NCBI GenBank assembly: GCA_963942565.1
Contig: OZ012690.1
Coordinates: 37,749,167 to 37,813,166 of the forward strand
Reading direction: 5' to 3'
DNA: 64,000 nucleotides
From: Maea johnstoni
Lineage: Eukaryota; Annelida; Polychaeta; Spionida; Magelonidae
Position numbers and translations under genes: made by a program. This document shows positions 12,830-42,154 of the stretch, one piece after another. The stretch's first letter is position 1. Each line of letters opens with the position of its first letter. The notes under the pieces were generated by a model that searched no databases, was not told where the DNA came from, and saw only the letters and a list, made by a program, of their open reading frames with translations.

Positions 12830-13030
12830 AGAGGCCTGCCCTGATGGCCGTGTGGTCTATTCATTGCCACTAACTGCTAGCAGTCTCTCACCACTGTCCG
12901 GGTTAGAATACCAACCTGGGCATGTGACAAAGTTACCAGTGACTTGGGGTTAGGAGGTTAGCCGGTTTTCTCCGACAGTTACAACTGGCTAGTTACGATT
13001 TAGACACAATATGGCCGAAAAAGTGACGAT
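12830..13030 (+). mobile_element. tRNA-derived SINE, near full length
   Basis: Begins GGCCTGCCCTGATGGCCGTG with an A-box-like TGGCCGTGTGGTCTA, then a B-box-like GGGTTAGAATACC. It has the same 3' part as the copy at 2735-2925 (CTGGCTAGT...ATATGGCCGAAAAAGTGA). It is inserted at the end of the 58-bp minisatellite. Confidence 0.8.
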
Positions 13031-13322
13031 AAACGAAATTCCAAATCCAAACTATCATTAAGAGAGTCGCTACTACGACATCGTCCGTTTCCTTCAGCAT
13101 ATCATGGTATATCATTGATACAAAACGAAATTCCAAATCCAAACTATCATTAAGCAGTTAAGAGAGTCGCTACTACGACATCGTCCGTTTCCTTCAGCAT
13201 ATCATGGTATATCATTGATACAAAACGAAATTCCAAATCCAAACTATCATTAAGCAGTTAAGAGAGTCGCTACTACGACATCGTCCGTTTCCTGCAGCAT
13301 ATCATGGTATATCATTGATACA
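13031..13322. repeat. Tandem repeat, three ~100-bp units
   Basis: Units start AAACGAAATTCC at 13031, 13123 and 13223. The first lacks 8 bases (GCAGTTAA) present in the other two. Units are otherwise almost identical, so the array is young. Each ends in ATCATGGTATATCAT, an imperfect palindrome. Confidence 0.95.
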
Positions 13323-13808
13323 ATATGTAAAACGGCCCCATCAATAATGGAAACGTGCATTTATTTATATCTATACCTGTCAAAATCTAACGTCTATTCC
13401 CTTTTCTTCTTTTTTTCCCCCTTTTCTTTTTTTTGGTGGGGCGGCTTTTTTTAGTGTTTTTTTTCGCTCGAGCCCAAAAAATAGCAGTCGGTTACCCCTT
13501 ACCCTGCCGCAGCTTTTCTCTTGTTGTATTTTGTACTCGTAATTGTATTTGTATATTCTGTATGGCATGATGCAGTTCATATACTATACTATACTATACT
13601 ACCTACCAGTCTGTCTCTATTTCTATATACTAGTATACATATATATATTTATCTATCTATCTATGTATATGTGAACACACATAAAGGTAGATAGATATAG
13701 ATAGAAATACAGGCAGGCAGATAGGCAGACAGATGTTAGATCTTGGTAGATATAGATATGAATGAATTCAACACGTTTCCATTATTGATAGGGTCGTTTT
13801 CCAATATG
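13320..13808. mobile_element. Inverted-repeat MITE
   Basis: Left end CAATATGTAAAACGGCCCCA and on to GGAAACGTG is matched in reverse complement at 13770-13808, ending CCAATATG (about 33 of 37 positions). The inner part has a T-rich tract and (TATC)n. The family is unknown. Confidence 0.65.
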
Positions 13809-13816
13809 TACCAATG

Positions 13817-14110
13817 TTAGATAGATAGATAGATAGATAGATAATCTTTATTTCAAGTCGGTAATAATTTTACATAGTAAACACCAGCTGCCAGGGCTCT
13901 TGGCCGACTACAAATTAACAATTCAAAATATAACATACATGGTGTAACAGCAATATAAATGATAAGTAGAGGGGAAATAAGTTGGCACACATTAATTGAC
14001 AATGAGTAATATCTTTAGTCTTTCAGGACATACGTTTATGGTTTTGAAGTAAAATAGCAGATACTTCTATGATATACATATGCTATGATAGGGACAACCA
14101 GTCATTGCTT
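13817..14110 (-). mobile_element. LINE 3' end with (ATCT)n tail
   Basis: On the minus strand the sequence ends GACTTGAAATAAAGATT and then (ATCT)n at 13842-13817. This is the usual 3' layout of several animal non-LTR retrotransposon clades (CR1/RTE-like). No reverse transcriptase frame is seen, so it is a 5'-truncated copy. Confidence 0.6.
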
Positions 14111-14509
14111 GAAATGTATTTACCACCACTCTGTAGATGGAGGGTAAGCATGGAGGGCAATAGAGTTAGAGGAGAGTGGTTGAGGGATGGGTTACATTGC
14201 AAGAAGGGGGAGGCTATATAGATGCTCAGAAAAAGGGAATAGAGAGAGGGGTACTGAAGCGGCTGGATGGAGAGAAAATGGGCCTGGGCATGTGTGCCAG
14301 CTACTCACTTTCTTTGGCGCACGGATCATTACTACTGTGTCATTTTTTCCATTCACACCCTGCCGTAACACTTGCCTTCCCCCCCCCCCCCCCCCCTTCT
14401 CTAGCTGTACTGTCCTCCCAGCATTTCTTTCAACGGGGCCCTCTCTGGGTGGTTAGAGTCATTATTGCTTTCATCATTTTGCTCTACAAACTATCAGTAC
14501 TAAAGGATA

Positions 14510-14526
14510 TATCTTTTCTCTTACAG
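14510..14526 (+). other. 3' splice site of LGSN 5' UTR intron
   Basis: A pyrimidine-rich tract ending in TTACAG at 14526 lies ten bases before the LGSN start codon. This implies a non-coding first exon further upstream, whose donor I could not place. Confidence 0.6.
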
Positions 14527-14536
14527 GCAAGTTACA

Positions 14537-15886
14537 ATGGAAAGCTCAGAAGAATGGATTGACATAGAAAAGCAACTATTGTCTTCAGATGTGAAGTACA
14601 TTCGTTACACCTTTGCGGATATTCATGGCATTCCAAGAGGAAAGATCATGACTTTGCCTTCCAATAAATCAAGTCTGAAGAAAGAAATTAGGATGTCATT
14701 GTCCTCTCTTATACATGGAATATGTGGTCAAGCGTCCTGGCTCCCTGAAAAGATAAGAGATCTTGGAGTTCCAGATACCGTATTCTTACCACTGCCATCT
14801 ACCTACCACACGCTTCCATGGGCCAGTACTAAAGGCAGGGAATTTGGACAGTTTCTCTGTGAAGAGCATCTGATGTCAAACCTTTCCCCGACAACCATAC
14901 CAAGAACCCTGGCAAGAAGGCAACTTTCCAAGCTTAATGATTTAGGATTTCATATTCTGTCTGCATACGAACATGAGTTCATGTTGTTAAATCACGATTC
15001 CACACCTTTAAACCAAAGAGAACAAGGTCTGAGCCTCTCTGACATGCTTGGCAAAGCGGAGATTATTTTTGATATGGCAGAGCAGCTTCGTGAGGCAGGG
15101 GTCAACATAGATGGTATCCACAAGGAACAGGGCCCTTCTCAGTTTGAGATGATCTCTGAACCACAATTTGGAATCAAAGCATCAGATGAAAGTTTCCTCA
15201 TACAAGATGCTATAACATGTGTAGCCAAAGGAAATAACATTCTGGCCACATTTATGACAAAACCTTTTGATGTAGACTTCTGCAATGGGAAGCACTTTAA
15301 TCACAGTATTTGGGTAAACCAAGTTGGAGAAAATAGCAAAAAGCAGGGAGCATTTAATGATGACACAGATCATTTGGGATTGTCAGAAGTAGCAAGGTGG
15401 TGGCTTGGTGGTCTGATAGCACATGCACCTGCGATGACTGCTATCTGCTGCCCAACAGTCAATTGCTTTGGACGATTCGGAGGCTTGGGGGTACCTACGT
15501 TAGGTGATTGGGGCATTGATAACCGCCTCACAATGATACGGGTAAAAATGGACAAAGACAATGGTGCATATTTTGAGAATCGTTTACCTAGTGGAATGGC
15601 TAATCCTTACCTTGTCTCAGCCATAACTATAGCTTCTGGTATTGATGGTATTGTGAACAAGATAGAACCACCAGCGCCGGGTGTAGGTAGCGGTCAAGCT
15701 TTACCTAAGACACTGGAGACTGCCCTTGCTGCATTAGAGAGAGACCAAGCAATGGTTGAAGCCCTTGGTGAGGAGTTTGTGGAGTTATTTTGTGGATTAA
15801 AGCGGGCTTATGAAACCAACCTCCCTAAACATGAAGATATGGAGAAACAGTTACTCCTAGAAAGACAAACCTACTTAATCAGGTGA
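14537..15886 (+). CDS. LGSN: Lengsin-like glutamine synthetase homologue, single coding exon, complete
   Basis: A 449-residue protein of the glutamine synthetase superfamily, closest in overall layout to animal lengsin and to prokaryote-type GlnA/FluG proteins. The N-terminal beta-grasp part covers about residues 15-112 and the catalytic domain about 120-449. Metal-ligand positions look retained: E145-x-E147, E197 and E204 in the K-E-Q-G-P-S-Q-F-E stretch, and H253 in N-G-K-H-F. ATP/glutamate-side residues R330 (D-W-G-I-D-N-R) and E347/R349 (F-E-N-R) followed by A-N-P-Y-L are also present. The usual N-x-Y-K-R becomes N-C-F-G-R (309-313), and the first R of R-x-E-x-R is Y345. Vertebrate lengsin is a lens protein without known synthetase activity. 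This homologue keeps enough residues that activity cannot be excluded. The start is the first ATG after a good acceptor (CAG ending at 14526), so at least one 5' UTR exon lies upstream. Human lengsin is about 509 residues with an extra N-terminal tail that is absent here. The assignment is strong; the activity is inferred. Confidence 0.93.
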   Translation: MESSEEWIDIEKQLLSSDVKYIRYTFADIHGIPRGKIMTLPSNKSSLKKEIRMSLSSLIHGICGQASWLPEKIRDLGVPDTVFLPLPSTYHTLPWASTKGREFGQFLCEEHLMSNLSPTTIPRTLARRQLSKLNDLGFHILSAYEHEFMLLNHDSTPLNQREQGLSLSDMLGKAEIIFDMAEQLREAGVNIDGIHKEQGPSQFEMISEPQFGIKASDESFLIQDAITCVAKGNNILATFMTKPFDVDFCNGKHFNHSIWVNQVGENSKKQGAFNDDTDHLGLSEVARWWLGGLIAHAPAMTAICCPTVNCFGRFGGLGVPTLGDWGIDNRLTMIRVKMDKDNGAYFENRLPSGMANPYLVSAITIASGIDGIVNKIEPPAPGVGSGQALPKTLETALAALERDQAMVEALGEEFVELFCGLKRAYETNLPKHEDMEKQLLLERQTYLIR

Positions 15887-16195
15887 TGTACATTACGGTT
15901 ATCCTTGACTGTAGAGCAGTTTTGCCATGATGGGTGTATGATAATCTTAGGGTTCTGCCATGCCTTAAATATGTCTCCTGCCTTGCTAATAATGTCGAGA
16001 TGGTATGGGAAATGCTTCACTTAGCTTTCTCATACTTTCATATCCAATATCACAGAAAAGGTACTGATAGGCTGATTATAGAAAAGATGTATGAACAAGG
16101 TAAAATGATGGAAAATTTGTCATTTCTTCTGCAGCAGCCATATACTTTTATATACAACATATATCTGTGTGATTTTTAGACCCTGGCCTGAACCC

Positions 16196-16201
16196 AATAA
16201 A
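16196..16201 (+). terminator. Candidate poly(A) signal of LGSN
   Basis: AATAAA about 310 bases after the LGSN stop. Further AATAAA hexamers follow at 16607-16612 and 16867-16872, so the 3' UTR could be 0.3-1 kb. No coding potential is visible between the stop and these sites. Confidence 0.45.
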
Positions 16202-17017
16202 TTGAAAACAGTTAGGGATAAAACATTGATTTGATCATGGAATATTTTAAATACAAATGTCATATAGGGTAATCATATTTTTTGGATACTGAAGGAAGGA
16301 AAGTGAAGTCTAGAGCTCTTTTCCTACAGCCAGCGGATGCTTGAACAGATGAACAGTTGTATGTAGATCTTGTGCCTTTGCCAGTGGTGAGGGACTGAGT
16401 GCAGTCAAAGCGAAATGTACCAACCACTTAACTATAAGGACAGCCTTGTGTGTTATCTATGTCACTTCTTTAATGGGTTATACAGACTTAGTGAAAGTTT
16501 ATAATATGATTAAGGACAAATGTATGTTTGTTTTGCCGCTATTATCATTTTTATCATTAGTATTAGTATAAGTGTTTTTTTACCGGTTTAAGTTAACTTG
16601 GTTTATAATAAAAGTGGGATTTGATTTTCAATTTTTGTCACTTGCGACATTTCGTGCGAGATGGGACATGCCAGTCATATATGGTTGAGGAAACCCCAGA
16701 ATCTAGGCAAAACCACAGAGAACCCTACCTCACTGACAACTTTTCCGCATGCTTTGACTTGGCGATTCTGAAGTCACTAAAATATCTCTACAATACATTG
16801 GATGTACTTTTGTGGCTGATAATAAATATGAGCTCTGTGGTTGCATTTGATTTAAGAAAAGATCTCAATAAAGTGAGAATGACTACCTGATTTTGTTTTC
16901 TGTACAAATTTTTGGACGGTGATTAAAACTGTCAAATATTTGAGCTATCACAACCAAAATAGGTGAACTGTTTTGGCTGCTACAGATATGAATTTGGAAT
17001 AGGGAATTTGGTAATTG

Positions 17018-17182
17018 TCACTTTTTTTGCCATATTTAAGCTAAAGTTGTGAGTGGTCGAGGAACCAGAGTACCCTGTGAAAACCACCGCATACCCCAAA
17101 TCACAGAAAACTCACATGCCTTGGGATGAATTTGGAAGGTTGTTTTATGGTCACTTTTTCTGCCATATTGTGGCTAGCCAGG
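17018..17182 (-). mobile_element. SINE fragments (two pieces)
   Basis: Minus-strand matches to the SINE 3' half at about 17018-17130 and its tail at 17150-17182. The tail runs into a perfect palindrome at 17177-17222. Confidence 0.55.
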
Positions 17183-17222
17183 GAGAGTAATGTTATAGCT
17201 CTATAACATTACTCTCCCTGGC
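17177..17222. repeat. Perfect 22-bp inverted repeat with 2-nt spacer
   Basis: Arms 17177-17198 and 17201-17222 (GCCAGGGAGAGTAATGTTAT...) are exact complements. Confidence 0.92.
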
Positions 17223-17723
17223 TTCATCTACCATTAATTTATTCTGACACCTGGTTAACTATGCGCATATTAAGTAATGTGCTTGGCAGAGTAATGCGCT
17301 CAGCAGGCAGCTGCCATCGATGCATAGTTTAATTTTGCACACTGGTGTTGAGTGACAAGCCATCATGTTGTACAATACTAGCATAGGGATCGGGTGTCCA
17401 AATTATTGAGCGCAGTTTTATGAATGCACAATACAGGGGTGTGCACAGTATGCATTGTTTACTTTACTCAGGGCTTTATCCATTACATTGGAACTGGGTT
17501 TCTAAATTTTCAGCAATGCAATAAAAGTGTGTTTAAAATTGTAATGTTTTTATGTTGTTGAAAGCGATGTTTGTGTTTGGGGTTGGTTTTGTATATAGAA
17601 ATAGAATGTATATGGTTAAAGGTTTTTCCCGTAATCTTCTCATTTCTTCAATTATGTCATTGCACTGAATATAACCCAGAAAACCTAAAAACAACCAGGA
17701 TAATCACATCATACTTATAATTA

Positions 17724-18168
17724 GAGCTGCACTCACAGACGGAGATCAACTCATGAGCTCACCACCATTTTCTATTCATGAGCTCGTGGATGCGCGTATT
17801 TAGAAATAATCATTCATTATTCAGCCCACCAATTAAGGAAGAAATACTGATGGAGAATTGCTAACATTTACATGGTTATTTTATTTTAAAATGTGCTTGC
17901 ATAGAAGAATACATATCTATATTTGCATATTGCTTTCTATAGAGCGGTACAAAGGTCAGTGTAATGCTCAACACTGCCTGTGTATATTGGGGATTGTAAA
18001 CAAAACATGACAGCGATAAGCAAGAAAGTTTGTGTTAGGTGTTCTGCATTACATTTGTGTTCCAAATATAGACGAGTTTGCGAGTTGCGAGTTGACAACT
18101 TCAGCTCGAGCTCGGCTTGCCTGCCCTAGTGCTCGAGCCACTCGCGTTTGCGTTCGTTCGTGCAGCTC
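17724..18168. mobile_element. MITE with GAGCTGCACTCAC ends, copy 1
   Basis: A 445-bp element flanked by TA. The left end is GAGCTGCACTCAC, and the right end TGCAGCTC is less conserved. The interior is rich in GAGCTC and CTCGAG words. A second copy lies at 22541-22963. A TA target fits Tc1/mariner-type elements, though the terminal sequence is not one I recognise. Confidence 0.8.
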
Positions 18169-18169
18169 T

Positions 18170-18580
18170 AATCATTATTACTCAACTAACCAGCCAAACA
18201 ACCCCACACATCCAAACGACTTTTACAACACAACCAATTGACAAAACACTAAACTCATAAATACATTAACAAACAAACAAACACACTACCAACTTCATAC
18301 AAACAACCAAACTCTCAACACAATAAACTAACACCACTTTCACCACAAATTAAACCAAACCAAACAAACCATACCACACAAATAGCGCCAAACTAACAAT
18401 ATATACCAACAAACAAACAAGTGCACAAACGACAACAAACAACCTAACTTTCAAGACCACAAACTAACATGAATATCCAACTACCAACAACAAACACAAC
18501 ATTCACACCACATTAAAACAAAGAACAAAACATACCACATACAAGCCAATAACAACAAACAACAACAAAAACCTTAAAAA
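18170..18580 (+). repeat. A/C-rich, nearly G-free tract
   Basis: About 400 bases made mainly of CAA, ACC and AAAC words, with very few G, directly next to the MITE ending at 18168. The strand asymmetry is extreme for this window. No coding frame and no exact unit are seen. Confidence 0.75.
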
Positions 18581-18840
18581 GATGTTAGAGTTCTTTACAG
18601 AAATATCAACTTAAAGATTGCTAAGCTGATTTGATAAGCCCAAAAGTATGAGCTCATGTCATGTTAACAACTCATCTTGATGAAGTAAAGAATATGTTTT
18701 AACAACTTAAAGTAGTGAGTTTTGATTTTTTTATTGATCCGTGTAATCTCTATGCAATGCTAAGATGACATATCTTACAAAATAATGTGAATCATAACAA
18801 ATCCTGACCATGATTTCCAGCAAACGTCCACCTTGATTTT

Positions 18841-19490
18841 TTAACCCTTTCTTGCTGGTTGCGTTCTGAGAATGCATGATTATTTTGACGAGGCCTTTCT
18901 AGCATCAGAATCGTCAGGGAAACATCTGAATAAAATGTGTTAATCCAAATCCAATCAAAAACCTAAAGGACAATTACACTATGAATAGAATATAGGCCCA
19001 AATAGTTTCTTACAGCATTTAAACCCAAGTTCCCTCCACTGCCAGCCTTCATACAAGAAGTATGTTGCTGTTTAAACACATCAGAACACACAAGATATGA
19101 AATGGGGCTTCTGGCAGTAGGCATTTTTGTCTATTAATAGGTTATGCTGATGACGAGTATGAACCAAGCAGTCAGTGGGTGGGCTTGATTGTGTGGCACA
19201 ACACAGTGATTGACTGATTCGTTCATACTTGTCATCAGAAGCCACCTGCAGCTATTAATATACTAAAATGGCCGCTGCCAGTAGCCAAGCACAACATAAA
19301 TCTGGGGTCTGTTAAGTTGTTAACCAATCAGAAATCACTTTACTAACAGCTAAAATGAAAGAATAGCTCATTAATTTTATTTGAAGTAGAGTTTAGACGA
19401 GTTTTGGTTAACATTTCTCCTTGGAAGTATTTTCTGAGAGATGCAAATGTCACTGAAAAATCTTGCCCACTACATGCAAGAATGGGTTAA
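18841..19490. mobile_element. 650-bp TTAA-flanked MITE
   Basis: TTAACCCTTTCTTGC at the left and GCAAGAATGGGTTAA at the right form inverted ends around TTAA. An inner inverted repeat at about 19131-19260 (CTATTAATAGG ... CTATTAATA with GATGACGAGTATGAAC-like arms) suggests a nested element. Confidence 0.75.
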
Positions 19491-19520
19491 AACATTCATT
19501 CTTCGTTTCCCTGGGACAGT

Positions 19521-19526
19521 TTTATT
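19521..19526 (-). terminator. Candidate poly(A) signal of FIP1L1
   Basis: AATAAA on the minus strand about 250 bases after the FIP1 stop codon, just before a TTAA-flanked miniature element that ends at 19490. A 3' UTR of roughly 0.25-0.3 kb is implied. Confidence 0.45.
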
Positions 19527-19774
19527 AGCAGCTCTGACACTTTAAAGAAATAACTGCCCCCTTGAAATAAGATACCAAAACTTTAAAAAGAGAATCATGC
19601 GTTGATTTCTAATCAAGATTTCTCTTTTTTGATATTTTCAAAAAGATATTTGTTTAAAACAATATCGGCAAAATAGTTACACCTCATTGAGCGTAACAGG
19701 TAACAGGTACCAACATTAATATTGACCGCCATGTTTTTTTCTATTTGAGTTCTTTGTCTCACTTTCCGCAATGT

Positions 19775-38027
<18,253 letters not shown>

Positions 38028-38130
38028 TTTTGAACAAGCGCACCGGATAAAGGGAAATAGTGAGATGTCTGACTTTCCGGGGATGCCGTGTTGTGAGCAC
38101 ATCCTCATGACGGAAAAAGCCGGATATCAA
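38028..38130 (-). promoter_or_regulatory. 5' region of FIP1L1
   Basis: Short GC-richer stretch directly upstream of the FIP1 start codon. The ATG context is AAAATGG. No TATA box is visible, and transcription probably starts here. The exact start site cannot be set from sequence. Confidence 0.35.
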
Positions 38131-38578
38131 GAACAGTCTGACAGAAGTTTTTTTTTTTTAATAAGGACTTCATGCTGATTGACTTTATACGAAAATGAAT
38201 ATCATTTCTAATCCATATATACTAAAAACACACGTGCTCTCTCCAAAAAAACTGTTTTCAAATTATTATCGTCAGCATTGCTATTATTAAGTTGAGGAGA
38301 ACATGGATTGGTGGGCACAGACCAATTATCATACTGCCCATTTTAAAGCCCTCTACACACATAATCTCCCCCAAATCTCATCAGAGTGTGATGTCACTAG
38401 GAGCTGGAGTTGAAAAAACGCAGATGTTGCATCATGATGTCTTCACAGAAGTTGCTCACACACATGAATGGAACGCACCTCTTGAGTGGTTTTCGTCAAC
38501 ATCTAGACTGGGAGCTGTGCCAAAGCTGTTGAGCGATATCTGCTGGTTGTGTTGCTGGTTATTTTAATCATTATATCT

Positions 38579-38638
38579 ATTACTATTATTATTATCATTA
38601 TTATTATCATCATTATTTTTTTCTGTTACTATTATTAC

Positions 38639-38705
<67 letters not shown>

Positions 38706-38709
38706 ATTA

Positions 38710-38782
<73 letters not shown>

Positions 38783-38905
38783 GTTGTTAATATTATTATT
38801 ATTATTATTATTATAATTATTATCTATACATTAGTCTATTTATTTATTCATTTATTTTTGTCACCATTATTATCATCATCATCATCATCATCATCATCAT
38901 TTTCA
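38579..38905. repeat. (TTA)n/(TCA)n trinucleotide tract
   Basis: Over 300 bases of mostly TTA, with TTG, TTAA and a final (TCA)n run at about 38872-38900. Intergenic between FIP1 and PGM2. Confidence 0.95.
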
Positions 38906-39224
38906 TCATTATTTCATTTTATTTTTATTGTTTTGAGGCAGGCGGTACTAGCTCTTACGCATCACAATGTGCTATAATCTTATTTGTAAACCCATTTATT
39001 TCAGTCATTGAAGGAACTATTTGATGGGTCTAGTGCAAGATTAACTAACCCTGGTATGTGCGTGCGGTTTGGTATACATGCAATACCTCGGATCAGTGCT
39101 GAACGGCATAGACATCCTTTGATAGTATTTACTTGCACGAGCAACTCATTCACAAGTCTAAGTTTATGTATCGACCGCCAGGTGGCTGTGCCTGGATATA
39201 GAGCCCAAGTGGAAGAGGATTTGA

Positions 39225-39560
39225 TACATTTTCCAATATTCGTTATTCATTTTCTGATATTCACTTTTCAATTTTCATAATCATTTTTCAATATTGAAAT
39301 TTCATAAATGATTTTTTAATATTCATACTTCATTTATCATTATCAAACATTCATTTTTCAATATTCATAATTACTTTTCAATATTCATAAATAACTTTTC
39401 AATATTCATAATTATTTTTTCAATGTTAATAAATGCCTTAAATTATAAATAGGTGTATTGAAAAATGAATTAAGAATATTGAAAAACGAATTGTGAAGGT
39501 AGGAAAAAGATTTATGAATATTGAAAAATATTTCAATATATTTCAATATTCATAAAGGGA
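39225..39560. repeat. Diverged ~20-24-bp repeat, TTTTTCAATATTCATAA
   Basis: About twelve imperfect copies of TTTTCAATATTCATAA in a row. The last few, from about 39455, are in inverse orientation (GAATATTGAAAA). Confidence 0.8.
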
Positions 39561-39802
39561 GATTAAAAAAACTTCTGCTTGTCGGACCTATAGTTAACAT
39601 AAAAGAACCATCTGTCATTTACAAGCCGGGCTCATATGACACTAGTTATAAAGGTCCTTTTTTGATTCTAAATTCCACGCCGGCTTTGTAAATACTTATA
39701 ACGTTTCCCCTACCACATTTTAAGATGATGCAAGCCGAGTGTGACTGTGAGCAACAAAATAAAACTTAGTATAGTGTATCTAGCTAAACGAACTGAACTG
39801 TA

Positions 39803-40438
39803 TAGTTTTTTTTCAATTGATTCTGGTAGCCAAGGGTACCCACTTTAAGAACTGCCGGCTGGCACCCTTGGGCAATTTGAGATCTTGACTCATCTTTGCA
39901 AATGAATTGCAAATGAATTGTCTTTAAAGATCATTCATTTATCATTAATGACAAATAGTGCTTTTCTGCCCCTGTTTTCAACATAGCGGGCACCTAACGT
40001 TGGCGAACTACAAATATCAATTAATTTGCTAGCTGAATAAGTCATATTTAGAATTAGAATAGTGAGGGACTCTTTTATTGTGATTTAATGCTGTTCAATT
40101 AATAGCAAAATACAGGCGAACATTTGTATATTCTAACTAAATGACCACTTTTTGACCTCTGTTCTCAGCAATTAAGGTACCTACGGATGTTCAAATACAA
40201 ACATATACCTATTTGCTATCTAAATCGAGCCTATGTAACTTGGAAGGGTCTGTAGGTCTCTTAGATTTTAATATCTGGATCAACCAAAACCGGAAAAAGC
40301 CCAATTTGTTCATTTCTTGTACCATGGGTGGTGGCAAAGATGAGCCGATATCTCAAATTGCCCAAGGGTGCCAGCCCGGCACCCGGCAGATTCTTAAAGT
40401 GGGTACCCTTGGCTACCAGAATCAATTGAAAAAAACTA
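39803..40438. mobile_element. TA-flanked MITE with ~100-bp terminal inverted repeats
   Basis: The left arm, from TAGTTTTTTTTCAATTGATT, and the right arm match over about 100 bases including AGCCAAGGGTACCCAC and GCACCCTTGGGCAATTTGAG, with a few differences. TA lies at both edges. The interior has no gene. Confidence 0.8.
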
Positions 40439-41177
40439 TATACTAGCATGAGAAAAAGGTTCAACCCAAAATCCAGCTTTCTGTGCCGAACTAGTACAAT
40501 ACTGGTGCATCCTAACTTGCCGCATGAAATGTACAATTCAGGCACATTCCAGATTGAGAATTGTACATGTCTGATGCTTAGTGGAAGGCCCGGTGGAAGG
40601 TGGGGTAACATCGGACAGGGTTGATAACTTCGGACACTTGATAAAAATAGAAATAATCATCATTTATTTGATAAAAGTTCTAACAAAGCTATACTGTAAT
40701 TGAGTTTGTAAAGTATTGGTAAACCCGACCACCGATGTAAAAGTAGAAAAACAACACTTTTTACGTGACCACCAACGAGTACGAAAGAACATACAAGCTG
40801 GCAGGAAAAAAATCAAATATTTTTTCCAACGCCTTTTTACGAAAAGGCAAAAAAAAAAAATCATATTCTTTTAACAACTTTTTTTGGTAGAACGTGCGGA
40901 AAATAATCTGCTTTTTCATCACTTTTAATAAGAAGAAAAATTCCAACACATGCTTGTAACTTACATTTTTTGGAAAATAATTCATTTTTCCAGCACTTTT
41001 TGGAAAACAATTCATTTTTCCAGCACTTTTTGGAAGTATTAGTATGCGAAAACAAAATTCATATAACATATTTATCAAGTCGTCATGAACTTGAAATCAG
41101 CATGTTGATATATTGGCTTACAATCAGGAACCTAGCTATCAAAGTACAATATTACTTATCAATTGCTCCTCTACAGA

Positions 41178-41311
41178 TAGTTCGAGCAACTCTAACAGTG
41201 GCACCGGCCGATGTTTACTCTATGCTATGTCTATTGGCCTACACCACCAGGCCAATAGACATAGCATATAGTAAACATCGGCCGGTGCCACTGTTAGAGT
41301 TGCTCGAACTA
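41178..41311. mobile_element. 134-bp palindromic element with 9-bp target duplication
   Basis: 63-bp arms (41178-41240, 41249-41311) differ at one position around an 8-bp loop. The direct repeat CTCTACAGA lies at 41169-41177 and 41312-41320. Ends TAGTTCGAGC / GCTCGAACTA. No coding capacity. Confidence 0.88.
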
Positions 41312-42135
41312 CTCTACAGATTACCTGCCACATTTCTGAAAATCGTGAAATTTACAGGTGACAATCCTGAAACAATGAAATATGCGCAATGCTAAAAAGT
41401 AATCCTAGTAGTTAAAAAGCACTAGCTAATGAGGGGGACAAACACATTACTTTAACACATTTGATGGTAGGAGAAAATGTTTTGTTGTTTTACCAATACA
41501 TAGGGATGTTCATATGTGATTTATGCAACAAGCTTAAGTTGATAGTAGTATGTTTCCACTTAACTAGCGTATTTTTGGCAAGTAAAAGGGTTATAGTTGA
41601 CCAAGATAGTGAAGCTACCATGTTTTTGCTTAACGTAACTAATTTTTTGCTAACTAAAAAGGCTTTTTATATAATTCAATGAAAAAAGAAAAACTTCCAC
41701 ACATTTCTATGGTTAAAAGTAAAATGAAGAATTTCTATTTCCAAGAAAAATGCAAATTCTGTATGAAAGGTAGAAAACAGCAATTCGAAAAAAGATATTC
41801 ATTACTATATAGAAAGTACATATGAAAAATCTTCGACATTAGTCTACTTCAAAGTAAAGTCCTGTTACTGCAGTTTTATGTGCCTTTATAATTACTACAC
41901 CACCTATATATGCTGACATGCTATGAGGAATGAATAAAAATGATTTAAAAAAAGGTGTTTTGCTTAACCCATTAGGCTGATTAAAGAATAGCGCTAAAAT
42001 AAATGCTACATCTATTGCATTTAAACATAATTAGGATTTCCCCACGATTTATCTATCTTCAACTATTTCTTCCAGCCCATTCGAAAGGCAGCGCTGCAGT
42101 AAGCTAGAGCGGTCAGTGGTGCGAATCTCTCTCTC

Positions 42136-42154
42136 CCCCCCCCCCCCCCCCCCC
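42136..42154. repeat. Poly-C tract after (CT)n
   Basis: TCTCTCTCTC followed by about 18 C. Intergenic. Confidence 0.9.

Noticed and set aside
14176-14562. 128-codon frame before and overlapping the LGSN start
   Set aside because: It is in a different frame from LGSN, passes through a poly-C run and has no recognisable motif.
40970-41395. 141-codon plus-strand frame
   Set aside because: It crosses the palindromic element at 41178-41311 and a duplicated ATTCATTTTTCCAGCAC block. It has no motif.
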